A DNA stretch of 64,000 nt from Branchinecta lynchi (Eukaryota; Arthropoda; Branchiopoda; Anostraca; Branchinectidae). Of this stretch, positions 23,101 to 35,100 are shown one piece after another. The stretch spans positions 2,914,001 through 2,978,000 of the forward strand of contig JAKZAP010000018.1 of NCBI GenBank assembly GCA_023053575.1, written 5' to 3'. The number at the start of each line of letters is the position of its first letter. Positions within the stretch are counted from its first letter, which is position 1. The position numbers were made by a program, and so were the translations under genes. Under the pieces are notes generated by a model, which made no database searches, was not told the DNA's origin, and worked only from the letters and a program-made list of their open reading frames with translations.

Positions 23101-26100
23101 CTCAGCATCTCTTCTTACCCCTAAATCGCTTATCTAATGAACTAGAAATAAAACTTTGACTTCCAACAGTTTTCCGGTTTTGGCCGGATTCTGGACGAAC
23201 TACATGTCCGGGTAGAAACTTGTTTTCACATAAGTGTTCAGCGTGTCTTCTTGCCCTAAATCGAACATCTAATCAACTCCAAATAAAACTTTTAATTTTG
23301 ACAAACTTTCCGGTTTGGGCCGGATTCCGGTCGAAATACTTGTCCGTCGAGAAAATAGTTTTCACCATCGTCTTCAGCATGTCTTCCTACCTCTACATCG
23401 AACATTTAATCAGCTTCAAATAAAACTTTTACTTTCAACAAACTTTCCGGTTTGGGCCGGATTCCGGCCGAAATACTTGTCCGTCAAGAAAATAGTTTTC
23501 ACCATCGTCTTCAGCATGTCTTCCTACCCCTAAATCGAACATCTAATCAATTTCAAATAAAACTTTTACTTTCAACAAACTTTCCGGTTTGGGCCGGATT
23601 CCGGGCGAAATACTTGTCCGTCGAGAAAACAATTTTCACCATCGTCTTCGGCATGTCTTTCTACCCCTAAATCGAACATCTAATCAACTTCAAATAAAAC
23701 TTTTACTTTCAACAAACTTTCCGGTTTTGGCCGGATTCCGGGCGAACCACTTGTCCGATGACAAAATGGTTTTCACCATCGTGTTCAGCATGTCTTCTTA
23801 CCCCATAATCGACTATCACAGTAGCTGTTTCAAAATATTTTGTTTTTCCCTTAATTTGAATCCCCTCCCCCCCCCCTAAATGTAGAGCTACAAAGCCCAT
23901 CTACGAACTTGACTGGTCCGACGACCCAACGAACCCTCACACCAAGTTTCATCAAAATATCTCATTCCCTTCGAGAGCTATCGTGCTTACAGACGGACGG
24001 ACGGACAGACGGACGGACGGACGGACGGACAACTTTTGCTATGTCATAGGTATCCCTCCACTTACGTTTTGGGATCCCAAAAACCGAATGACAGTCTTTA
24101 TACATAATATCTTGTTATCCCATTCTTCGTGATAAATACTGTATTTATTTATTTATTATTTATTTTATTTATGACCCGCTTTTTGCGTAACAGCGGAGTA
24201 TGAATTACAAAAGTAGAGTATACATATTAAAACACTTAAACAAAACAATGTAAATAAACATGACAACATTCTGTTCATATAGATACAAAAACACACTAAA
24301 TAGACTTACATTAATCGGGTTCAGGAATGATTCACACTTCGTTCATATATTGTACATTTGATGTGTGATTGTGTGGAATTGAATGAATGGAGAAAGGAGG
24401 TATTTGGTGGGAGAGTGTTTAATGAAGAATGGATGGTAAGGATGATGAAGGATGAGTGTTTTGTTACTGTAAAAATACTTGGACGTTTCTTGAGGCTTGC
24501 GATGGAGCATAGAAGGAGATTTTTAGAATAGGAGCTGCGTGTTATCTATGTAAGTGAGTGCGTTTCTTAGAATTTTTGTTGTCATGGCCCTCGGGCTTTT
24601 TTGGTAAATTATATTCTATTCTATTGTTAGCTGCGTAAAAGATCCCTCGCACTATTTACTTTCAACCTACAGTATTTTAAAATATTGAATACTTTAATCA
24701 CAAGGCTGTGCTTTCAAAAAATAACCCACGGTTTTGGCTGTTTTAAGCCTTTTCAGAGACCCGTTGACTTATAGCGAAAAGCTAGGAAACAATTTACAAA
24801 ACCATTTTTTTTTTTTTTAACTTCTCGCAGACAACCGTCGACAGCGTGATGCACATCGAAGGTACAGGTCCTTGAAGTATCTGCTTTGGTGAATTTGAAT
24901 TGCTTACAATTGCTACTAATAACCTTTTTTTTTTTTGGAAAAACTTTCTCGCAGACAACCGTCGACAGCGTGATGCACAACGAAGGTAGCAAACACGGCA
25001 AGTGAGAAAATGAGCATGGTTTTGTTATAGGGGTTAGAATGTAACGTACGAGACTGGGGTCTCCGGGCTTAGAAATATAAGGAGTGATTATGGAAGTAGG
25101 TTGCGTTAGTACAATAGGTAAGACAGATCCTTAAGTATTTCGGTCTCACCTATGGGAGATTTACGTCAAAAAAAGATAAAGGAGGCCCGGGAAGACGCCG
25201 TTGCCTCCCTCTTAGATTTCCGTGAAAGTTCAGTCTTCAAATGATATACGGTCTGAACCTCCTAACAATCGTTCCATCATCGTTGCCTAACCATTGTCTT
25301 CTTAGACTTTTATTCTTGCCAGGATTTTTGGTTTCATACGCACAAGTTCAGATATTTCAACAGTATGATTAAAATGCTGGAAATCCGGCGGGAAACCCTG
25401 ATCGTCTCTCCGCACCGTAAGTTGTTCGGCTGCACTATATTTCGGCCCTTCTTGGCGAGGATTCTCTTCAGCAGAGGCACGAAGTCAGCAAACCTTAAGG
25501 GGGGGGGGGGGGGGCAAAGCTCAATTTGAGAGGGTGTGTTTGTATGAAGCAAAAGCTGAAGATTCGATTAGGATTAAGAAGTCCAGGTTTGGACATGGAC
25601 TCTCGGACTTTCAACTCAACACAATTCAGACAAGACTTCCAAGATCGGTATGAAATAACTTTCCAATCAACGTTAGGGAGACTGAAAAAGGATTTATTTT
25701 TTAAGAGTAAATTAAAAGGGCACTTGTTGGGGGGGGGGGGCGCCCCCCCCCCCCGCCCGGATGTTGTCGGCCAGTCGGTAAAAAATAGCCGATGCAGCGC
25801 GAAGCGGCACGATTTTTGTACTAACAGCCAATTTTTTTCTTGAAGACGGTTGCTTTTCTTCTCGGAAACAGTTGATTTTGAAAATCAGTCGGTTTCTCGT
25901 AAAACAGTCGATTTTTTTTTAATAAAAGTTTTTTTTTGTAAAATCAGCCGATTTTTCGTCAACACAGTCGTCCCACCCCCAAAAATGTTGGCTAGTAACG
26001 CCTCTGCTTATTGGGAGGTGAATATTATGGCGGGGTGACCCCGGAAGCGATTTGGAGTGGGAGGGCAGGCTCAGGGAGGGAGTGGTAAATGATGTGACGA

Positions 26101-29100
26101 CAGAAGGTTGTCAAGAAAGAAAGAACAAATAATCCTACAAACCTCCGTCTGTGGGCCCATGCAGCGACTATGGATACCCCGATATAACTGAGCTGAAAGC
26201 TGAAAATTCATAGCAAAAAAATTACATCGAAAATTGAGATTTTCTGGGTTTTTTCTTGATCAGCTCGTTGTCCCTCTAAGATGTGCGAGGGATAAGTAAA
26301 ATTTCGGATATTTCGGTTGCACGTCCGGCAAACCGTACTCACCGTCCAAAACGTCAATCCGTCCTTTGCTGGAAGTAAAACCGAAATATCAGAAATGTTA
26401 TTTATCCCTCGCACACCATCTTAACTAGCACACCAACGTAACTAGCACACCGCACACCAACGTAACTAGCTCATCAAGAAAAAAAAACGAAAATCTCTTT
26501 TTTTTTCTATTGTTGTTGGCTAGAGGTAAATGCTGTAAGGTTTGAGTTGATACCCGTCTACTCCCCTTTTCGCAGTTGCGCATACCAGGTGAAAAGCCGT
26601 AGGATGTCTTTAGGGTTGGAGAACCCGGTCTGCAGAGAACGTGAACTCACATTAGTAGACAACCAATCAGCTGTAAAGCACGACTTAGACGGCGTTTGAA
26701 TTCTTCTGCGGAGTTGCACTGCGATACAGCTGTTTGTAGAGGTAACAAATTATGATGTCCTGGACAGAGGCGTTACTATAGCCAAAACGTTTGGGCAAGG
26801 TATTTACCGACTGGCTGGTTATCTTTACCACCTGTTTTTGCAAAACAAACGACAGTTTTCAGAAAAACCAACCAACCGTTTTGATGAACAAGAGCTACGA
26901 GCTCATATGGCACTTGTTACGAGTAGGCACGGCTCGGTTATGTCAATGATATATCTAGTGTTTGCTAGGTGTCTTCCCACCAAGTTTCATCTCGATCCCT
27001 CCACTCATAGCGTTTTACAATATTTCCGGTTCTCCCCTCCAGCTCCCCCCAAAAGTCACCGGATCCGGTCCGGATTTCAGTGGGTCGTCTGAGGCATGAG
27101 GTCTTTCCAAATGTCAAGTTTCATCGAGATCCGGTCACCCGTTCAAAAGTTATAAATACCTAAAGATTCCGGATTCCCCCTCCCTCCACTCCCCCACAGT
27201 ACCCGAATCGGCTCGGTTATGTCAATGATGTGTCTAGTGTTTGCTAGGTGTCTTCCCACCAAGTTTCATCTCGATCCCTCCACTCATAGTGTTTCCCAAG
27301 ATTTCCGGTTGCCACCTCCAGCTCCCCCCAAAAGTCACCGGATCCGGTCCGGATTTTAAGTAGGTCGTCTGAGGCATGAGGTCTTTCCAAATATCAAGTT
27401 CCATCGAGATCCGATCACCCGTTCAAAAGTTATAAATACCTCAAGATTCCGGATTCCCCCTCCCTCCACTCCCCCCCCACAGTGCCCGAATCGGCTCAGT
27501 TATATCAATGATGTATCTAGTGTTTGCTAGGTGTCTTCCCACCAAGTTTCATCTCGATCCCTCCACTCATAGTGTTTCCCAAGATTTCCGGTTGCCCCCT
27601 CCAGCTCCCCCCAAAAGTCACCGGATCCGGTCCGGATTTTAAGTGGGTCGTCTGAGGCATGAGGTCGTTCCAAATATCAAGTTTCATCGAGATCCGATCA
27701 CCCGTTCAAAAGTTAAAAATACCTCAAGATTCCGGATTCCCCCTCCCTCCACTCCCCCCACGGTGCTCGGATCGGGGAAGTGACTATTTCCAACTTAATC
27801 ATTTGGGGTCCCTGATACGCCTGCCAAGTTTTATCGTCCTAGCTTATGTGGAAGTGCCCGAACTAGCAAAACCTGGACAGACCGACGGACGGACAGAAAT
27901 TGCGATCGCTATATGGCACTTGGCCGAAGGGCAAGTGCCATAAAAATCGACTGATTTTCAGAAAAACGACATTTTTCAAGAAATATTCTCTTTTCACGAT
28001 TTTTTTTTTTTTTTTTTTTTTGGAGGGGGGGCGCCCCCCCCCCCCCCCCTCTATACGTGACGACCCTGGCTCTGCGTAGGTCTTCCTCCGCTCGTTTGTA
28101 TCGGGTAGGGTATCAAAATGTATCTGACCCCACCTGGTCTATTACAGAGATAGGGAGACGGACGTTCTTGTTGATTATCTGTTCTTGGTAAACGGCAAAA
28201 AAAAATCACTCTGAAGAGACCAAGAGGCTTCTTAAAGGATCCCTTGCGCTATTTAATCTTTAACTTACAGTATTTTAAGATATTTGAATACTTTAAAATT
28301 AGGCTGTGCATTCAACAAATATCCCACGGTTTTGGCTGTTTTAAGCCTTTTCCTAGACCCGTCGACTAGGGAAACAATTTATATAACCGGTTTTTCTGAT
28401 AGAAGAACATCTCGCATACAACATCGTAGCGTGATACACATCGAAGATAGTAAACACGGCAAGTGAGAAAATCAGCGTGGTTTTGTTCGACGGGTTGGCA
28501 TGTACGGTAAGAAATTGGGTTCTGCGGGTTTGGAAATATATGGAGTGATTATGGAAGTAGGATTCGTTAGTATTATCGGTAAGACAGGTACTTTAAGTGT
28601 GAATATATTTTTTTTTAGGATTTTGTTAAATGTGTGTTTGGAAAAATAAATTAGAAAACAATAGGTATATAGAAAACATAAGTAACAATACCTTGAAATA
28701 TGGGATGAAATCTCATCTTCTCTAAGCTGTTTAAGCGGAGTTGCTCCAGCGTTTAGCCAATAGCTGTAGTCGCTTCTTGAGGAATAGTGACATTCGTCTG
28801 TCCCGTTCATTTTGTTGCAGAAAAGATACGGCATGGTGTTGAAAATTCTAAGACAGCTGCCTGGATCACCTGCAAAATCAAAAGTCTCTGAATTATTGGC
28901 GTCTTCCATCCTTCTTACCGTAATTACTACGCACAACGTTAGGAATTTTGGCTTCTTGTCTTCAAGGCTGGAATGTATTTTTCTATTTTCGCCAATATAT
29001 CATTCCATGGGCCAATTCAGCCAATCACGTTACAGAGATCCTCCCGAGCATGGTAAGCAAATAGTTACTATTTGGAACACGCTCTATTTGTCTCTTGAAG

Positions 29101-32100
29101 GACAGGATATAGTAAGTACATATCATTCCCAACTGAGTCGAAACTGCAGCCGAGATACCTGTAAAACTGCCTTCCTCCAAAACGCAGCCGAGATACCTGT
29201 AAAACTGCCTTCCTCCAAAACTCAACTCTTAAACGTTCAATCCGTAAGAATACTCAAAATGATTTCTTTGATTCCTCTTGCTCCAAAACAACTATGTAGG
29301 CCACGAATTTAGCAAGAAAACGTGTCTCCTCTTAAGATAGCCCACCACAAAGGGGACTTGTACTTGTACATTGCCGGATTAAACTCAGTGCAGACCCTAA
29401 GCTAATTTAGTGTGCTCTTTGGCTGATAGATGGGAGAACATTCACTGTACATTACATGCACATAGTTTGTACCAAGATAATTAAAGATCAATCGTGATTT
29501 TTTTTTCTTTTCAAGGTCAAATCAATAGTTGCGTTTTTGCAGATCCCCAGATACTGTTACTACGGTAACTGGATCTGCAATTAGTCGTTTTTGCAGTTAC
29601 CGTGGTATCTGATATACGGTTACTCTGCAAAAACGACAACTGACGAAATTGCGCTTTTAGAAGTCAACACAAAAGAAAAACTGATATCCAGTCACACTAA
29701 GTGCCTAACTTCTTTCCCAACAATTTGACAAAAGTTGACGAAAGTGAGATCAGATACCAAGATCAATTACCACAGTCTGACCGTGGTATCTCAATATCAG
29801 ATACCACGATAAATGGCCAGATACAACGATAACTGCAAAAACGACTTTAGACCGTGGTATCAAATACCATGGTATCTGCAAAAACGCAACTAACGTTGTG
29901 ACTCGTGGGGCTACCAAAAGGAGTAGAGCCCACTGCAGGGGAGTGGAGCCCACTAAAGGAGATGTCTTTATATTACCTAAATCCTGTCCATGTGTCTGCT
30001 GGTCTCCGACGAAGTGGAAGAAGGAATATCCATCCCACATTTTCCGGGTTCCGGACGGACATTCCGGAATGTCTGTTGTCTGTGAATGACGGGTAAACAG
30101 GTACGAAGAGCCGAGGGCTGGTGATTTTCCGGCATCTCCCGCGGAACCAAGGGGACCTACGAAAAATCAAGACAAATCGGTGTGAAGCTTCCAAGGATAA
30201 ATATTCTTTCAGACCAAACTGACTGCGAATCATATTTGACAGTGCAAAACGAATACGTCAGCTGAATTTTATTCGAGCTATATTTCGGCACTTCTTGGCA
30301 AGGGTCCTCTTCAGGCTCAATGAACTTGTACTCCGCTTTTTCCCTTTCGTAAGCGGGCAAAAATAAATATATATATATCTATATATATATGTGTATATAT
30401 AACTTTTCTCGAACAGGTATGCAATGCATATCTTTCTATGTCCCACAGGAAGATACTTTTGTGAAGGCTATTACGACCTCGTATCACCCTCCAAAGAGGC
30501 TGATACGAAGCCGTAACAGCCTCCCCAGATGTTCATCGAGTAATTTACCTCAAATACTGAAAAGTAGAAGCTGACTCCGTTTCTTTCCTTTGGTAAGCGG
30601 GCAAAATAAATATATACATATATATTTATAACTTTTCTCGAATACGTAAGCAATATATATCTATATATATCCAGCTTGAGCGGCTTCAGCCTGAAGAGGA
30701 CCCTTGCCAAAAAGGGCCAAAATAGGCCCAAATTTCAAACTGACCTATCCATTTTGCACTGTCCAACACGATGTCAAGCGTCTCCACAATGTACATAATT
30801 CTAACTGACTATTACTGACAGATTCTAACTGACCTGAACTCGACCTAACTAGCTTAAATACCTATCGTTAAACTTCTTTTTGCTGAAAAGAATGACATTT
30901 ATCCTTATATTGCCAGAGGGCACTTATAAACAAAACAAAAAAATCATGCAGGGCAGAGGGGCACAAGTATGAAATCAGTCAACTTTCAAGAAAAGGACCC
31001 ACCCCACCCCCGACCATAGGGTACAAAATCTGTTTTTGGGTTTGGGCCCCCTCCCCCTACCCCCGGGAAAAAAAGCCAGAATTTTTGTTCCAAACCACCC
31101 ACCCCACCATCCCCAGACTAAAAAAAAAAAAAAAAAAAAAAAAAGATGTCAAATGGTCTAGATTGATGATCTGGATAAGTTTATGGACAATATCATGCCG
31201 ATATTTCGATAATTGCGACGTTCTGAGCAAAAAAAACAACAACAAACAAGCTGTCTCATCTCCAGTACGCGAGTGCTACAGGAGGGGAATCCAATTCCGA
31301 ATTTACATGGCCTCGAACTTGGCCTGAAAACCTTACAAGGAAATTTCGGTGGAGTCCGAAACAAGCCCTGGGTCGCACAGGGTTTCCTTCTCGACAGTAA
31401 GGATATTTTTAGGACTGGACGGAAATTTCCTTCCATTCTTTTCGAGGTTGTGTGAATTCGAGGTTGGATGCCCCTCCTGCAAACCAAGGAACTGAATCCA
31501 ACATACTAATTAACTGCTAACTTCTCGGTAAAGCCAGGCTCCCCAGCAGGTCCTGGTTAGTCCGGAGCGGTGAGATAAACACCGGATAGAACGGGTTGTA
31601 AGACTGTTGAGTAGTCACCGATGCATGCAAAACGCCTTATAGGAATAACCGGAGACCACCGGTCGGACCCGTGACAGATGCAGCTAAGAGTAGGTGTCCC
31701 CGATATTCAGTTTAACACCGGACGGGATCCCGCAAGTATGTGGGATCGAGCACCAGAAATCCCTGAAATCCCAGAAATCCCTTTGCCCTCTGTCGAGAGT
31801 ATTTGTTAATCTACCTGTGTACAATTAATGAAAATAATAAACGAACATGAACCTGAACCATAACATGCTTAGCCTATTATGGAATGCTCGGGACCAGACT
31901 TTGCAGTTAGGAAAAACCTAACTTCTAGACAACCATTTAAAGCACTGGATCGCATCCGGGCATTACCGGGTGAGTTAGGAGGGGAGGAAGCCCTGTTAAT
32001 TTTGTGGCATTCAAGACTCTGGTACGACTGACAGAAATAGAAGACCCCTTAAAGTGCGCATGTTATCATCAATGTGCTGAAAACCAAACGATACCTACAC

Positions 32101-35100
32101 TTTCATGGTCCGCAAAGGCCCATGATCATTTGCACCTGAAAGGTTTCGATTAACAATGAATCAAGACCACCTTAAAGTGTCGATCTTGTCGATCTATTTT
32201 GCACACCTACAGGGAAAGTTGCATGAAATACTGAGAGAAAAGCACAGTCATACACTGTTCCCGAAGCTTTCCAGTAGATCAGGGCCTCAAGGCTTGAAAG
32301 AATTGACATGATACAAACTGAACGGATCAGGCAACAATTGACGAATTGGAATGTGGTCACCGGAAATCTCGTGGCACGCTTTGAGTTAGGTATCGGGATT
32401 CGGGATGAAACTTGGCAAGAAGAACAAGCATAACCCCTATACATCTTTTTTAGAACCGGGCTGGATCCGGGCACTGTTAGGAGAGCAGGAGGAATCCCGG
32501 AGTAATCCCGAGGAAATTCCGGAAATCTTCACTGCAGCTCTGAAACCTAAATCTGCAGTAGTAGTCCTTCCAGAAAATTAACTTGTTCCTGTACTGTACG
32601 CACAAACAAGCTTTTGGGTTCTATATCGCCTTAAAACCAACTCTACGACTGTTTTTATGGGGTGAGCTATCAAATGATATGTTACTGGTCCCAAAAATAA
32701 AATAAAACTGACACACCGCCCACCCTATTTATATAGGTATAAAATCCCAAATTTTGTAACTTTGAAGGGACCCACCCCGGATTAAATCCACAATTTTCGG
32801 ACCAAACCACCCACCCCCACCTGGCTTGATGTCATAGATTTCAATACCTGTGCCCCCTGATGCAGGGCAAGGTAAAAGGCAAGGTAAGCATTGCGAACAG
32901 GTCAAGTGAAGCACTGGTCACAGACAAAAGGACTGATCTATGATTTATCGGTAGTCCTTACTTTTATTTTGGATCTCAAAAAGACGCTCTAATCATAGGC
33001 TAAATGTTTCCGTAAATTCATCGTGCGGCGCACTTCGTATGCCCCATTTTGCGGAAGAGCGCGTCATTTAGCTGTGGTTTTCAGCCAGTTTTAGACTTGG
33101 GATCTGTGAAACATTAAAAGCTAGAATCTGCCATGGTTGAGCCCCCCCCCCCCTGAAACATACAAAAATAATCATTTTTATAGGCTTTTCCCTCTGATCT
33201 ATGTCTTTTTTTTCCGACCCGCAGGCAACCACTCCCCGGAAGGCCCCCCACCCCCAAATAAATTCCTGTATACGGGCCTGCCTATGCCAAATGTTGGATA
33301 GTCTAACCTAATAAAATATTGATTTGAGTGAAGCTCAGAAATCAACCAATCAGAATTCACCTACAGCGGAGTGGGTCAGGGTTAAGGTACCAACAGGTAT
33401 CCAGCGTTTGGCATAGGGTATCCAGCGTTAGGCAAAGGATATATCCATCGTTTGTCATCGGATATCCAAAAAATCAGGGTTTGTGGTTGACCTGATTGGC
33501 TGGTCTGCAGTAGCTACAAGCTGCTGCCGGGACATTGTTCTATCCGGCTTTAATGTTTCTGGAAACTACTGGGATCTTTGTGTTTCGATAAAATTTAGAA
33601 TTTCTATGGGAATCAGTAGAAATTTACAAGAAAGAAAAAACACAAATTGGAACTACCACTGGAATCGTGCCCGGCAAAATACTGTCCAAGTGGAATCTTC
33701 ATAAACGACACCTACTACCTCACCGTATATTGCCTGGCAATTTAAAATCTTTCATGCTGCCCTTTAGTATTACTCTTTATACTTAATGTTTTCTATTCAA
33801 TAATTAAAAATAATTTAAAGCTCGAATTCTCAGTTTCTAGGATTGGTAGAATTTTTAAAAGACTCGTTGAAAATAAGTTTGGCTCCACAGCCCCCAACGA
33901 AAATGAACTTACGACGCCCCTGGTGCGGGGAGGGACTAATAGGACAGTGTCCTCAACTGGAATATAGAGGATTGTCGGTTCCTTATGTATTTCTGTTCTT
34001 GTTTTGCCGTTACTATATTCTGTACGTGTAGTTTATTAATGCTTGTAATGTGATGTAACTATCGTAACGTCAATATTTTCAGTGTAGCTTAGTTCACCCG
34101 ATGACAAATTTGTAGCCTGCGTAGTTGTATGGTAGTTGTACGAAAAAGTTGCATGTAATACTATGGAATAGCAAAGAATACTATCATTTAATGTGCCTCA
34201 GACTGGTCAAATCCTAAGGAGTAGTATCTAGTAACATCCTGTCTTGCCATGGTAGCGTCCCGTCTTGCTAATAGTAGCATGCAGTAGTATGCAGTAACAC
34301 GGTAGCCTTGACGTAGAAGCATGTAGTAGCATTAGAAACCGAATCGTATTATTATAAACCGAATCGTATTATTAGAAACCGAATCGTAGAATGTTGGAAT
34401 AATTTCCCAGAAAATGTTGTAAATGCCGAAAATGTCAACCAATTCAAAGCAGGTGTCAACTACCACCTGGCTGAAAATCAATTTAGTGTGTAAAGTGTCC
34501 CCAGAAATTTATAGAGGTGAAAGCCTTATTATTGCAATTATATTATTATTTTTATTATTATTATCAGTTAGTGCTGCATGCTACTTTTTCGTACAACTTC
34601 ATGCTACGATTTTGAGATAAATTTTTCATCGGGTATAGATAGTGGGTCCCAACAAGATAGCTTCAGGGCGTCTTGTTTCTTGCTTTATATTTATGTTATG
34701 TAGTTTGTGTATAGTAAGAATAAATGAATGAATAATACCTTTAGGACCCGCCTGCCCAGGTTTTCCATCACTGCCGCGGTGGCCAGCTGCACCGGTCGTT
34801 CCATCGATTCCGTCAGGACCGGGGTAGCCTCGGTCACCCACATCACCTTCCATCCCGTCCTCTCCTCTTGGCCCATCTTGTCCGGGATCGCCTCCAATTC
34901 CCCGTCCTCCTAAATAACACAAGGTTCAGACATCGGTCGTAGATGCGAGTTTGGAATCAAGGCTTAAAAAGGTAGGTGAGAAAATTACGAATTTCCTTCG
35001 AAAGGGAGAAAAAGACTGAATAAAAGAAATCCGAAATAAAAATACAAATATGTCCTTCAACCATTTATAATTTGACTGCTGCAACCAGCTTTGACGACAT

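Larger units (their letters stand above)
26520..28215 (+). repeat. Repeat Q, split by a hAT-like insertion
   Basis: The left part (26520-26764) and right part (28069-28215) together align with 61380-62690: tgctgtaaggtttgagttga, gacaaccaatcag.tgtaaag, then tccgctcgtttg and agagatagggagacgg. The split falls at gatgtcctgg in this copy, versus gatgttctacgtag in the unsplit copy. Confidence 0.6.

Noticed and set aside
23220..23879. Series of similar open frames spaced 137 bp
   Set aside because: They are produced by the 137-bp tandem repeat of a non-coding element; the shared start reflects the repeat unit.
31529..31561. Minus-strand [15 protein letters not shown] text with a CAG acceptor, possible extra collagen exon in intron 8
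   Set aside because: Only two triplets, no usable donor in the phase needed by exon 9, and the flanks look like a LINE 3' UTR.
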